A stretch of 64,000 nucleotides of DNA from an uncultured Kineothrix sp. GTDB taxonomy: Bacteria > Bacillota > Clostridia > Lachnospirales > Lachnospiraceae. The notes beneath the pieces were generated by a model, which was given only the letters and a program-made list of their open reading frames with translations, did no database searches and had not been told where the DNA came from. The stretch covers positions 62,001 through 126,000 of the forward strand of contig CAJUSR010000005.1 in NCBI GenBank assembly GCA_910588855.1, given 5' to 3'. Below, piece after piece: positions 24,501-33,298 of this stretch (positions within the stretch are counted from its first letter, which is position 1; every line of letters begins with the position of its first letter). The translations under genes and the position numbers were made by a program.

Positions 24501-27500
24501 GCCTAAGAACATGGTCGGCATTGGGCTTGGACTGCTCGAAGTCGCAGCAGCGCTTAAAATCATCGGCAGTGTTATTCGGGATGCCGGCGGAATGAAATGG
24601 GAAGAGATTGGAAAAGGCATGGTTGTTCTCGCCGGTTCCATGACGATTCTGGCAGTAGCGCTCAATGCTATGAAGGGAACTCTCGGAGGAGCATCAGCAA
24701 TGTTGGTTATGTCAGCGGCGCTTGCTGTCTTTACTCCGGTATTGAAATCCCTTGGCTCGATGAGTTTGGCAGAGATTGGAAAAGGGCTTCTGGCTCTGGC
24801 TGGAGCATTTACGGTTTTGGGTATTGCCGGGGCAGTGCTCGGGTCTATGGTTCCTGCAATTCTTGGTTTATCCGGGGCGTTAGCATTGCTCGGGGTGGCG
24901 GTTGCGGCTTGCGGCGTGGGCATTTTGGCATTTTCAGCGGGGCTGGCTTCTCTGGCTGTTTCCGGCGTGGCTGGAGTAACAGCATTGGTGGCCGCCTTAG
25001 AAATTCTGATTGTCGGCGTGCTCGGGATTATTGCAAACAGTGCTACGGCTATTGCCGGGGCGGTGAAAGCGATTGTCCTTGCGATAGTGGATGTCATAGT
25101 CGAATGCGCTCCACCGATTGCGGAGGGCGTACTTACATTGATCGAGGAGGTACTGAAATCCTTAGCGGAGCATGGACCTAACATAGTGACTTACCTGATG
25201 GACTTCCTGATTGGGGTCATCAACGCGATTGCGGCGAGGCTTCCAGAATTGATTAAAGCAGCTGTGAACCTGATCGGTGCGTTCTTTAAGGGTGTTGTGG
25301 ATGCCTTGAAAGGGATTGACACCAACGTTCTTTTGGAAGGCATTGTTGGTATCGGTTTGCTTTCGGCTATTATGCTTGCGCTTTCTGCCGTTGCGGGGCT
25401 GATACCCGGGGCTATGGCGGGCGTTCTTGGTATGGGAGTGGTGATTGCCGAAATGTCGCTGGTTTTGGCCGCTGTCGGTGCATTTGCTCAGTTGCCGGGA
25501 TTGAAGTGGCTGGTAGGGGAAGGAGGAGATTTACTACAGGGTGTAGGTACGGCTATCGGGAAATTTATCGGTGGTATTGTCGGGGGATTCCTTGGCGGTA
25601 TTTCGGCACAGTTCCCGCAGATTGGTCAGGACCTGACTGATTTTATGACTAACGCCCAAGGATTTATCGAAGGAGCAAAAAAGATCGATCCTGCTATGCT
25701 GCAGGGGGTCAACGCTCTTGCGCAGACGATTCTGCTCTTGACGGCAGCTAATATTTTGGACGGACTGACTAAATGGTTTACCGGAGGAACCAGCCTTGTG
25801 AAGTTTGGCGAGGAACTGGCTGAATTCGGGCCATATTTTAAGAGATACTCTGATGAGATTGCCGGTATCAACCCGGAAGTGATAACCGCTTCTTCTAATG
25901 CGGCACTTGCTCTGGCTGAGATGGCATCAAAACTGCCTAATAGTGGAGGGCTTGCCGGAAAGATATTCGGAGAAAATAATCTGTCTGATTTTGGGGCAGA
26001 ACTGGAGAAGTTTGGTCCTTATATTAAAAGATATGGGGATCAGGTGAAAGGGCTGGATTCTGCTGCGGTGAAAGCTTCAGCGGAAGCAGCACAAATGATG
26101 GCTGACATGGCGGCGACACTTCCAAATTCAGGAGGATTGGCCGCTAAAATTATGGGCGATAATACGCTCTCGGCATTTGGTGAGGAACTGGAGAAGTTCG
26201 GCCCGCACATCAGCAAGTATGCTAAGGATGTTAATGGTGTAGATCCGGCGGCAGTGAAGGCTTCTGCTCAGGCTGCGCAGGTACTATCGGATATGGCATC
26301 AACCTTGCCTAATTCTGGTGGTTTAGCAGCATTGATTATGGGCGATAACACCCTTTCAGAGTTTGGTGAGGAACTGGAGAAGTTTGGTCCTCACATAGCC
26401 AAGTATGCACAGGATGTAGCCAACGTGCAGCCTACTGTGGTCACGGCATCGGCCAATGCGGCGAAAGCTCTCAGTGAATTGGCGAATAATCTGCCGAATA
26501 CAGGTGGTCTTGTGAGCTGGTTTACAGGTGATAACGATATTGGAGCATTCGGCCAAAGTCTGGAAAAGTTTGGACAATCGTTTGCTGGATATTACAATTC
26601 GATCGCTGGCATCGACACAGCACTTCTTGATGCCGTGATAGTGGAGCTTGGGAAACTTGTGGACATGGCGAACGGCATATCTGGAGTGGATACGTCTGGA
26701 TTTACACGGTTTGCAAGTGATTTAACAACCATGGGGAACAACGGCATCGACGGATTTATTCAGGCTTTCACAAATGCCAATGAGAAAGTACAGCAGGGAG
26801 TGACGGCTTTATTAACAACAGTCACATCAACAATGCAGGCGCAGGTCGGCACTCTGACCGCATCTGGGACTACTGCTGGACAGAGTCTTGGCACTGGTTT
26901 AATCAATGGAATCAACACGCAGAAACCATTGGCAGTAGCTGCTATAAGTGGTATGTGTGTGACCTTGATACAAACGATGCAGGCTGGATTACCAAGCGCC
27001 ACGTTCAATACCATTGGGCAAACGAATGTTATGCAGGGACTTATCAATGGTCTGAATGCTAAGAGAGCTCTTTTGTTGAGTACAGCAAGGAATCATTGTA
27101 CGGCATTGGTGCAGCAATTCAGGACTTCACTTCCCAGCGCTACATTCAACACAATCGGCCAAAATGTAATCCAGGCTATCATCAATGGAATGAATGCTAA
27201 AAGGGAATTACTGCTGGCAACGGCAAGAAACCTTTGTGTTGCGCTTGTCGCAAAATTCAGGACCGAATTACCGACAGCCACGTTCCAGACACTTGGAGAG
27301 GGGCTTGTTCAGGCTTTGGTGAACGGAATCAAAAGCAAGCAAAGTACAGCGGAAGAAGCGGCTAGGGCAGTATGCAGCGCCACTATGAATGCATTCAGAA
27401 ACAATCTTTCGGCCGATGATTTGAAAGGGGTTGGTGCAAACGCAGCTCAAGGATTAGCAGATGGAATCAGAAGCAAAATCAATGAGATTGCAGATGCGGC

Positions 27501-28041
27501 GATTGATGCTGCGAAAAGAGCTGTCCGGGAGGCTAAAAAGGAACTTGATGAACATTCTCCATCGAAGGTTTTCTTTAAGATCGGCGAGAATGTTGATTTG
27601 GGAATGATCAATGGCATCCGGGCGTACTTAAGACGTGTTGGCGATGCCGGTACGGAGCTTGGCAGAGAAACAATCGATTCAATGAAATCTGCCATCCGTC
27701 ATATTTCGGATATCGTAAACAGAGAGATGGACACGGAGCCGACTATCAGGCCGGTTCTGGATATGACAAATGTTCAAAATGGAGTCAGCGAAATCAATTC
27801 CCTGTTCACAAAGGGGTTGAATATGTCGGCTTCCTATAATAAAGCTCTGTCGGCCGCAAGGGACAATAAAATTAGTTCTGTTGCCGCTGATAATGCTTCA
27901 GGAAACTATCAACAGCTTGCATCGAATACATACAGTTTCGTGCAGAATAACTACTCGCCGAAAGCTCTGTCCCGGAAAGATATCTACCGGCAGACTAAGA
28001 ACCAGTTTGCGGCGATGAAGGGAGCGGTGAGTAGCACATGA
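21517..28041 (+). CDS. Tail tape measure protein
   Basis: 2174 residues from ATG 21517 (GGAGGGAGG upstream). The N terminus is helical; a domain common to tape measure proteins covers about 80-300 (FTNAGVSLDDAVKAIKGISN, TFEILFGDLEEAK). The middle is hydrophobic Ala/Gly/Leu/Ile-rich, as expected for a segment that enters the host membrane. Two sets of internal repeats are present: four 62-residue units (25891-26634) and about three 45-46-residue units (roughly 26950-27400). Near the C terminus is ELDEHSPSKVFFKIGENV, a typical tape measure tail motif. The protein sets tail length and helps DNA delivery. Confidence 0.92.
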   Translation: MSKSVEKRIVEMRFDNQQFEKGVQTTMGTLDKLKHSLKLDGATKGLEDVDKAVKGINISGLSSAVETVKSRFSALEVVAITALANITNSVVNAGKKLVDSFTLEPIHQGFAEYELKMGSVQTIMASTGADIKTVNGYLEELNTYSDKTIYSFSDMTSSIGKFTNAGVSLDDAVKAIKGISNEAAVSGANANEASRAMYNFAQALSSGAVKLIDWKSIENANMATVEFKQSLLDTALAMGTVVKVGDKYQSTTTDAQGKISDLFTATSMFNDSLSSQWMTTDVLVQTLGNYATDVREMTAAEKKAYEEKLRGIGYTEDQIKAIEELGQKAYDSAQDVKTFSQLMDTLKEAAGSGWAQTFEILFGDLEEAKVLWTAVSQVVGGFIDQSSKARNDMLQGWKDLGGRQALIESVQNAFSGLMSVVKPVGEAFREIFPATTSEQLMNLTKGLKEFTSHLKLSDKDSQNLKNTFKGLFAVLDLVKQGIGALVKAVFPMTKGLGSLGSGVLSVTGKIGEWLVSLDQAAKKSDVFNQAIQKFHDKVSPILKSVKGHIDGAVVAIKKFAETHFNVPDTSGLMSVADKLKARIEPFKKIGEVAKEAMGKLVDAFKASAPVLANLGGIIVDALGKVIDGIMKALHGEGFDSLIDLLNGGIVTGIGVGIMKFIKNLTGLESTTDDAIGGFAGIIEGFKGAINGAKETLADFQASLKADILMKIAGSIAVLAGSLLVLSLIDSDKLGGALASISILFAELAASMALFDKTLSEQKGLNKFGMAMIEMSAAILVLASALKKIASIDSDKLAGALVGITVLIGEMVAASLALSKWGGKIKTSAVSMILFAEAINILANAVGKLGALDTDKLTKGLVGVGVLMAELAAFMVASKFGNFKATQGLAIIELSAALLILEKSVSGFGSMDIETIKKGLVGVGVVLAEVAGFSVIAGKAKHILSSATALTVIGAAMLIFGKAIKEIGSLPIKQIEKGLIGIGGALAAVAVATKLMPKNMVGIGLGLLEVAAALKIIGSVIRDAGGMKWEEIGKGMVVLAGSMTILAVALNAMKGTLGGASAMLVMSAALAVFTPVLKSLGSMSLAEIGKGLLALAGAFTVLGIAGAVLGSMVPAILGLSGALALLGVAVAACGVGILAFSAGLASLAVSGVAGVTALVAALEILIVGVLGIIANSATAIAGAVKAIVLAIVDVIVECAPPIAEGVLTLIEEVLKSLAEHGPNIVTYLMDFLIGVINAIAARLPELIKAAVNLIGAFFKGVVDALKGIDTNVLLEGIVGIGLLSAIMLALSAVAGLIPGAMAGVLGMGVVIAEMSLVLAAVGAFAQLPGLKWLVGEGGDLLQGVGTAIGKFIGGIVGGFLGGISAQFPQIGQDLTDFMTNAQGFIEGAKKIDPAMLQGVNALAQTILLLTAANILDGLTKWFTGGTSLVKFGEELAEFGPYFKRYSDEIAGINPEVITASSNAALALAEMASKLPNSGGLAGKIFGENNLSDFGAELEKFGPYIKRYGDQVKGLDSAAVKASAEAAQMMADMAATLPNSGGLAAKIMGDNTLSAFGEELEKFGPHISKYAKDVNGVDPAAVKASAQAAQVLSDMASTLPNSGGLAALIMGDNTLSEFGEELEKFGPHIAKYAQDVANVQPTVVTASANAAKALSELANNLPNTGGLVSWFTGDNDIGAFGQSLEKFGQSFAGYYNSIAGIDTALLDAVIVELGKLVDMANGISGVDTSGFTRFASDLTTMGNNGIDGFIQAFTNANEKVQQGVTALLTTVTSTMQAQVGTLTASGTTAGQSLGTGLINGINTQKPLAVAAISGMCVTLIQTMQAGLPSATFNTIGQTNVMQGLINGLNAKRALLLSTARNHCTALVQQFRTSLPSATFNTIGQNVIQAIINGMNAKRELLLATARNLCVALVAKFRTELPTATFQTLGEGLVQALVNGIKSKQSTAEEAARAVCSATMNAFRNNLSADDLKGVGANAAQGLADGIRSKINEIADAAIDAAKRAVREAKKELDEHSPSKVFFKIGENVDLGMINGIRAYLRRVGDAGTELGRETIDSMKSAIRHISDIVNREMDTEPTIRPVLDMTNVQNGVSEINSLFTKGLNMSASYNKALSAARDNKISSVAADNASGNYQQLASNTYSFVQNNYSPKALSRKDIYRQTKNQFAAMKGAVSST
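25891..26634 (+). repeat. Four tandem 62-codon repeats in the tape measure gene
   Basis: Units begin at about 25891, 26077, 26263 and 26449 (186 bp). Each encodes a variant of SAxAAxxLxDMAxxLPNSGG ... FGxELEKFGPHIxKYAxDV. Units two and three are most alike; the first and last are more diverged. Each unit would add length to the tail. Confidence 0.8.
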
Positions 28042-28955
28042 TCAAATCAGTAACAGTAACAAATTACCTTGGCGAATGGATCAAGATTAACCTTGCCGAT
28101 GATGACCCCGAACATGGTTTGCTCATCAAAAGCATAGAAGGTCTTGGTCCCGCTAAGGCCGATGTCAATACTACGAATCTGGCGACAAATGACGGCTCGC
28201 TGTATAACTCGGCAAGGCTTGAAGAGCGAAATATCGTTATGCAGTTATATTTTACCGAAGCTCCAAGGATTGAAGACGCAAGACAGACAACCTACAAGTA
28301 TTTTCCGATTAAGAAGTTCCTCGATTTCCTTGTAGAGACGGATAATCGGATTGTCAGGACAAAGGGGTATGTTGAATCCAACGAGCCAAATATTTTCAGC
28401 GAGCAGGAGTCCAGTCAGATCTCTATCGTGTGCCCGGACCCGTATTTTTATTCGGCCGGGGAAAATGGAAATAACGTAACTATTTTCTATGGCGTGGAAC
28501 CCCTTTTTGAGTTTGAGTTTGATAATAATTCCCTTGATGAGGACTTGATTGAATTCGGCTCTATAGAAAATCAGACGGAGCGTTCAGTCTATTATGACGG
28601 GGATGCGGAGATCGGAGTAACTATCACAATCCACGCTATTGGAGAAGCAAGGAACATTACAATTTACAATACCGGGACCAGGGAAGTAATGCGGATCGAT
28701 ACGGATAAGCTGGAAGCTCTTACTGGTTCAGGAATCATATCCGGTGATGACATCATCATCACAACCGTCCGGGGAGAGAAATCAATCCGGCTGCTTAGAA
28801 CAGGCCGTTATACCAATATCCTCAACTGCCTGGACAAAGGTTCGGACTGGTTCCAGCTGTCAAAAGGCGATAATATTTTTGCCTATGTGGCGGAATACGG
28901 TTCAGAAAACCTGCAGTTTAAGATTGAAAACAGAATCATATATGAAGGAGTATAG
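28038..28955 (+). CDS. Distal tail protein (Dit-like)
   Basis: 305 residues; overlaps the tape measure stop by four bases. Typical Dit features: the N-terminal hub domain (GLLIKSIEGLGPAKADVNT, YNSARLEERNIVMQL), SIVCPDPYFYS and a C-terminal beta domain ending WFQLSKGDNIFAYVAE. It forms the hub linking the tail tube to the baseplate. Confidence 0.85.
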   Translation: MIKSVTVTNYLGEWIKINLADDDPEHGLLIKSIEGLGPAKADVNTTNLATNDGSLYNSARLEERNIVMQLYFTEAPRIEDARQTTYKYFPIKKFLDFLVETDNRIVRTKGYVESNEPNIFSEQESSQISIVCPDPYFYSAGENGNNVTIFYGVEPLFEFEFDNNSLDEDLIEFGSIENQTERSVYYDGDAEIGVTITIHAIGEARNITIYNTGTREVMRIDTDKLEALTGSGIISGDDIIITTVRGEKSIRLLRTGRYTNILNCLDKGSDWFQLSKGDNIFAYVAEYGSENLQFKIENRIIYEGV

Positions 28956-28958
28956 ATT

Positions 28959-30017
28959 ATGGAAGTATTGATTATGGACGAAAAGTTTCAGCAGGTCTGT
29001 CTAATCGATGCTTTCGAGTCTCTGATCTGGACTGAGAGGTATCATGGTTTTGGAGACTTTGAGATTTATACACCAGCAAATGCTGAACTTATGAAAACAG
29101 TGAAGCAGGACTATTATGCCTGGCTGAAGGATTCAGATCAGGTGATGATTGTGGAGGAAGTTCAGATCGGGACGGAAGTGGAGACCGGAGGACATTTGAC
29201 AATATCTGGACGTTCCCTGGAATCTATTCTGGACCGGCGCATTGTCTGGCAGCAAACAGTGCTTAACGGAAATCTTCAAAATGGGATTAAAAAGCTGATT
29301 ACCGAAAATGTTATTTCTCCGGTTATTGCAGATCGGAAGATTGCAGGGTTTGTATTCCAGGAATCAAAAGATCCATATATAACGGGTCTGACGATACGGG
29401 CTCAGTATACCGGGGACAATCTGTACGAAACCATAGAAACCATTTGCAAAGCCTATAATCTTGGATTTCAGATCATACTCAATGAGCAGAATCAGTTTGT
29501 ATTTAGTCTTTATTCCGGAGCGGACCGTTCTTATGATCAATCAGTCAATCCTTATGTTGTATTTTCTCCTAAGTTTGAAAATATCATTAACAGCAATTAT
29601 CTGGAGTCAAAGAAAACGTTGAAAAATGTGACTTTGGTAGCAGGGGAAGATGCAGGTTCAACAAGGCGCACACGGATTGTTGGAACTGGGAAAGACTTAA
29701 ACCGGAGAGAGATTTATACGGACGCCAGAGATATACAGTCTGAAACACAGGACGGAAAATTGTCAGATGGAGAATACAATGCCCAGTTGGACCAAAGAGG
29801 AAAAGAAAAACTTTCTGAGTATCAGCTTACCAAGTCGTTCGAGGGGCAGGTGGAGTCTACGCAGACGTTTGTTTATGGAAAGGATTTTTATAAAGGGGAT
29901 ATCGTTCAGATTGTAAACGAGTATGGAATAGAATCAAAAGTTCGGGTGATTGAAATCGTCAGGGCACAGGACACGACAGGTTATGAAACATACCCGACTT
30001 TCAGCGTAGTGGAATAG
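28959..30017 (+). CDS. Tail-associated protein, ReqiPepy6 Gp37-like
   Basis: 352 residues, starting 3 bases after the Dit stop with GAAGGAG upstream. VCLIDAFESLIWTERYHGFGDFEIY, LTISGRSLESILDRRIV and the VYGKDFYKGDIVQIVNEYG segment are characteristic of Gp37-like tail proteins that form the trimeric baseplate tip in Firmicutes siphophages. Confidence 0.85.
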   Translation: MEVLIMDEKFQQVCLIDAFESLIWTERYHGFGDFEIYTPANAELMKTVKQDYYAWLKDSDQVMIVEEVQIGTEVETGGHLTISGRSLESILDRRIVWQQTVLNGNLQNGIKKLITENVISPVIADRKIAGFVFQESKDPYITGLTIRAQYTGDNLYETIETICKAYNLGFQIILNEQNQFVFSLYSGADRSYDQSVNPYVVFSPKFENIINSNYLESKKTLKNVTLVAGEDAGSTRRTRIVGTGKDLNRREIYTDARDIQSETQDGKLSDGEYNAQLDQRGKEKLSEYQLTKSFEGQVESTQTFVYGKDFYKGDIVQIVNEYGIESKVRVIEIVRAQDTTGYETYPTFSVVE

Positions 30018-30029
30018 GAGGTTCTGCAG

Positions 30030-31160
30030 ATGAGTGTAACGTATGGATTTTACAATGCGAAGAACCATGACCGCCGATACAATTCGATACAGATATCAAG
30101 TATTTTTGATGGAATTATCAGCGATGGCATTTATATGTCAATCGGCGATCACATGGTCGTAAAGTCAAATTCCGGAATGATGGTTACAGTTGGGGTGGGA
30201 CGGGCCTGGTTCAATCATACATGGACTCTGAACGACTCCTTGCTCCCGATTGAGGTTCCGTTATCGGAGATAATCCTTAACAGAATTGACGCCATTATTT
30301 TGGAAGTAAATGCGGAGGAAAGCGTCCGCGAAAATACAATCAAAGTGATAAAAGGAACGCCGGCTACTAATCCTGCAAGACCTCTAATGGTCAATACGAG
30401 TGCAGTTCACCAGTATCCGCTGGCGTACATATATGTTGGGTCCGGCGTTACAGAAATCCGGCAGTCCAATATCACGAATATGGTGGGTACTTCGGCGACA
30501 CCATTTGTCACTGGAATTATTGACACCATCAGCATTGACGACCTCATTGCGCAGTGGGGCGATCAGTGGGAGGAATATTACGCCAGACAAGTGGCCGACA
30601 TGGAACATACCAATATTTTCTGGAAAGAACAGTGGGCAACTTGGTTTTTGGCGCAGACAACGGAGATCCAGGAGGCATATCTTGCATGGGAAAAACAATG
30701 GACGGATTGGTTTCAGTCCCAAACGATAGATATGGAGCGCACGAATGTTTTCTGGAAGCAGCAATGGGAACAGTGGTTTTATGGGTATACCAACGGATAT
30801 ACTGCTGAAATGGCGGATTGGAGGGATCAGAGCCAGACAGATTTTGTAAGCTGGTTTCAGAACCTGCAGGCAATGCTTTCAAGTGACGTTGCCGCTAATA
30901 TGGCGAAGGAGATTCTGGAGCTTCAAAATAGAACGAAGGTTTTGGAAGTATTCTCCGAAGTCCTTTCAACGGAGTATGCGGTATACCACCAGCTTTATGA
31001 CAGCGGATACAGAACATATGGCGCTGTACAGGATTCTTCAAATAAAGACGTTCTTGACAGCGATATTGACGCAGTGACCGGCCGCACCCATTCAAGTGAA
31101 CTTATTCTGGACAGCAGCGGAAATCCGATTGATGCCAGAGTTATATTTGTAACCAAATGA
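30030..31160 (+). CDS. Baseplate / upper fibre protein
   Basis: 376 residues; GGAGG upstream. The N-terminal 150 residues (TYGFYNAKNHDRRYNSIQIS, VGVGRAWFNHTWT) match a conserved baseplate domain. Residues about 175-285 contain Trp-rich helical repeats (WKEQWATWF, WEKQWTDWF, WKQQWEQWF) that look like a coiled-coil fibre. The C terminus is beta-rich. It directly precedes the DGR target gene, so it may connect the variable tip to the baseplate. Confidence 0.7.
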   Translation: MSVTYGFYNAKNHDRRYNSIQISSIFDGIISDGIYMSIGDHMVVKSNSGMMVTVGVGRAWFNHTWTLNDSLLPIEVPLSEIILNRIDAIILEVNAEESVRENTIKVIKGTPATNPARPLMVNTSAVHQYPLAYIYVGSGVTEIRQSNITNMVGTSATPFVTGIIDTISIDDLIAQWGDQWEEYYARQVADMEHTNIFWKEQWATWFLAQTTEIQEAYLAWEKQWTDWFQSQTIDMERTNVFWKQQWEQWFYGYTNGYTAEMADWRDQSQTDFVSWFQNLQAMLSSDVAANMAKEILELQNRTKVLEVFSEVLSTEYAVYHQLYDSGYRTYGAVQDSSNKDVLDSDIDAVTGRTHSSELILDSSGNPIDARVIFVTK

Positions 31161-31180
31161 TTTTAACGAGGAGGAGCGAT

Positions 31181-32161
31181 ATGAAAATCGTAGATTATGA
31201 GAAAGTGCAGAAACTTTCAACCGACAATGTTTTTCTGCTTGACGGGGAAAGCGGCACAAAGGGAATCCTGGCTGGGGATCTGGCAAAGGCACTGATCGGC
31301 CTGCTTGATTCGGAGCAGTTTATGTCCGGAGTCAATCTTTCCGAACTGCCTCAGATCAATGCATTATCAGCTAACGATAAGATTCTTGTCGGGACGGCGA
31401 CCGGAAATAAGGCGATTGCGTCCAACGACGTGTTATTTGCGGTTCTTGATGAATTTGCAACCGTTGAAATGCGGAGAAATATTTTCAGGGGAAAAAACCT
31501 GGGGCCTGCTCTGACTGCGGCGCAGAAAGCCGAGATCAAGGCCGGAACATTCAAGGGATTCTTTGTCGGTGATTACTGGACTGTCGGTGATAACATATGG
31601 AGAATTGTTGACATCAATTACTGGCTGAACTGCGGTGATACTTCCTGCACGACACCTCATCTGGTGATCATGCCGGATGCCGTATTATACAACGCCCAGA
31701 TGAACGAGACGAATATTACCACCGGAGGCTATGTCGGCTCTAAGATGTATACAACAAATCTGGAGAATGCAAAAACCCTGGTGAATGCGGCCTTTGGTGC
31801 TGCAAATATTCTGAACCACAGAGAACTTCTGGTGAATGCCGTAAGCAACGGATACCCTTCTGCGGGAGCCTGGTACGATTCTAAGGTGGAATTACCCAAC
31901 GAGATCATGATGTATGGGGCTTATGTGTATACCCCGGCCGGAAACGGTACAACTGTTCCGTATCGTTATACAATCAATAAGACACAGTTGGCTTTGATGC
32001 GGATTTATCCGAGATTCATAAATCCCCACAGGCAGAATCAGTGGCTGAGAGACGTCGTTTCTGGGACGGTTTTCGCTCGTGTGACCGGCATTGGCCATCC
32101 GGGCTTCCTCGACGCGTCGAACTCTTATGGGGTTCGTCCGGTCTTCGGTGTGGTTGGTTAG
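31181..32161 (+). CDS. DGR-diversified tail-tip / receptor-binding protein
   Basis: 326 residues from ATG 31181 (GAGGAGGAG upstream). The N terminus (1-110) is a fibre-attachment-like region; the C-terminal half (FVGDYWTVGDNIWRIVDINY, HLVIMPDAVLYNAQMNETN, SHRELLV-like NHRELLVNAVSNG) belongs to a family of phage adhesins with a lectin-like fold. The last 30 residues lie in the variable repeat (32053-32141). Twelve codons there (297, 300, 302, 303, 304, 306-311, 316) differ from the template repeat, mostly replacing template Asn (AAY) codons. The conserved end reads SYGVRPVFGVVG. It should be the phage's adaptable host-binding protein. Confidence 0.88.
   Translation: MKIVDYEKVQKLSTDNVFLLDGESGTKGILAGDLAKALIGLLDSEQFMSGVNLSELPQINALSANDKILVGTATGNKAIASNDVLFAVLDEFATVEMRRNIFRGKNLGPALTAAQKAEIKAGTFKGFFVGDYWTVGDNIWRIVDINYWLNCGDTSCTTPHLVIMPDAVLYNAQMNETNITTGGYVGSKMYTTNLENAKTLVNAAFGAANILNHRELLVNAVSNGYPSAGAWYDSKVELPNEIMMYGAYVYTPAGNGTTVPYRYTINKTQLALMRIYPRFINPHRQNQWLRDVVSGTVFARVTGIGHPGFLDASNSYGVRPVFGVVG
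32053..32141 (+). repeat. DGR variable repeat (VR)
   Basis: 89 bases match the template repeat at 33209-33297 without gaps. There are 16 differences, all at positions where the template has A; the 65 non-A positions are identical. The shared 3' end GGTTCGTCCGG is the likely initiation-of-homing core. Confidence 0.95.
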
Positions 32162-32168
32162 GTAATCC

Positions 32169-32185
32169 GGGGGCCTTGTGCCCCT
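32169..32185 (+). promoter_or_regulatory. Hairpin just downstream of VR (possible DGR target-site cruciform)
   Basis: GGGGC (32170-32174) and GCCCC (32180-32184) enclose a 5-base loop, 8 bases after the target gene stop and 28 bases after the VR. In the BPP-1 DGR a short hairpin downstream of VR increases retrohoming. It could also be a weak terminator, though no T run follows. Confidence 0.5.
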
Positions 32186-32243
32186 TGTGAAAACCGTATC
32201 CAGGTAACTGAAAAAGATGGTAAAAAAGAAAGGAACAATAGGA

Positions 32244-32552
32244 ATGGATGAAAAAATCTATGTAATCACCCTTGCGGATGGAACGGAGATCAAAAATCTT
32301 AGAATCAATGGGAACAACTTTATTTCCAGAGATTCCATCGATGCGCTGATTTTTGAAGGGAACTGTTCGCCCATAATCATCAGCGATGGAGAGAATGAAG
32401 AAATTCATGAGAACATGGAGCTGGTTCAGATCACTCCCGTTGGAGAGGATTACTGGTTTGTCCTGCGGGATCTCTCTGCGGCGGAATTGGAAAAAATCAA
32501 AATACAGTCCGATATCGAGTACGTCGCAATGATGGCCGGGATTGAAATCTAG
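32244..32552 (+). CDS. Small tail-accessory protein next to the DGR target
   Basis: 102 residues from ATG 32244 (AAAGGAACAATAGGA upstream). MDEKIYVITLADGTEIKNLRI is typical of a conserved phage protein that precedes XkdX in Clostridiales prophages. Beta-rich N terminus and helical C terminus. Role unknown. Confidence 0.6.
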   Translation: MDEKIYVITLADGTEIKNLRINGNNFISRDSIDALIFEGNCSPIIISDGENEEIHENMELVQITPVGEDYWFVLRDLSAAELEKIKIQSDIEYVAMMAGIEI

Positions 32553-32567
32553 GAAAGGAGACTCACC

Positions 32568-32708
32568 ATGGAACATAGCAAGAATTACCAGAAAGTAAAA
32601 CGTTATCACGACATGAAGGTGTGGAATGAAGTCCGCGTCCGTAACGCCGTAAAGATGGGCTGGATCACTGAGGAGGAATTCCGGGAGATCACCGGTAAGG
32701 ATTATTGA
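32568..32708 (+). CDS. xkdX: XkdX family protein
   Basis: 46 residues; GGAAAGGAG upstream. The segment VRNAVKMGWITEEEFREITG is the XkdX signature seen in PBSX-like and other Firmicutes prophages after the tail fibre genes. The stop overlaps the next start by one base (TGATG). Confidence 0.75.
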   Translation: MEHSKNYQKVKRYHDMKVWNEVRVRNAVKMGWITEEEFREITGKDY

Positions 32709-33196
32709 TGAGCGTTCTGGTAAGTGACCGGACGGAATCAAAGTTCGAGCCCATTACATTTTCAACGGAAGTACACAACATGCTGCGGGAGTTCATGCAG
32801 AGAAATTTTGGAGTGAAAGATTTGGAACATTTTGTCCAGCTTCGCTATGCCTATGGAAAAGACGACACTGAGGATTTTGGAAAATACCGTTACCTTATGC
32901 TGACTCATAAGAAGGAAATCGATCATTTGGCAACGCTTATGACCAATAATGTCAGGGCGGCCAACAGTATCTACCCGACTACTATGAGAGAGTACGAGAC
33001 GCGGAGGGATTACCAGTCGTCGGCTATTGTGAACTGCGAGCAGATCATCAAGGAACTGCAGCGTGTTGTGGAGACCTTTGAGGTGGACCTGAATGTTTAT
33101 GGCAGGTATGTAAAAGCTATCGACCGAGAAATCGGTTTGATAAAAAAGTGGCGTCAGCGGGACAACAAAATCAAGTCATATGTCCAACAGGGGTAA
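32708..33196 (+). CDS. avd: DGR accessory variability determinant (Avd-like)
   Basis: 162 residues from ATG 32708, one base overlapping the XkdX-like stop. Predicted all-helical and basic near the C terminus (YVKAIDREIGLIKKWRQRD), compatible with the four-helix-bundle Avd proteins that bind the RT and template RNA. It sits exactly between the target gene and TR, as in the Bordetella and many Firmicutes DGRs. The N-terminal 40 residues are longer than in the 128-residue BPP-1 Avd. Identity is from position and character rather than a unique motif. Confidence 0.7.
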   Translation: MSVLVSDRTESKFEPITFSTEVHNMLREFMQRNFGVKDLEHFVQLRYAYGKDDTEDFGKYRYLMLTHKKEIDHLATLMTNNVRAANSIYPTTMREYETRRDYQSSAIVNCEQIIKELQRVVETFEVDLNVYGRYVKAIDREIGLIKKWRQRDNKIKSYVQQG

Positions 33197-33208
33197 CATC
33201 TAATTTTG

Positions 33209-33297
33209 CGTCGTTTCTGGGACGAATTTCGCTAATGTGAACAGCAATGGCAATACGAACTACAACAACGCGTCGAACTCTAATGGGGTTCGTCCGG
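33209..33297 (+). repeat. DGR template repeat (TR)
   Basis: 89-base template between the Avd-like and RT genes. Read in the target frame it encodes mainly Asn codons (GTNFANVNSNGNTNYNN), so adenine mutagenesis can yield most amino acids while avoiding stops. It would be transcribed as part of a structured RNA used by the RT. Confidence 0.95.
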
Positions 33298-33298
33298 A

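Noticed and set aside
23118..25184. Very long minus-strand open frame (688 codons) inside the tape measure gene
   Set aside because: It mirrors the Ala/Gly/Leu-rich coding sequence, has low-complexity Ser/Ala/Ile/Pro content, no ribosome site and no family resemblance.
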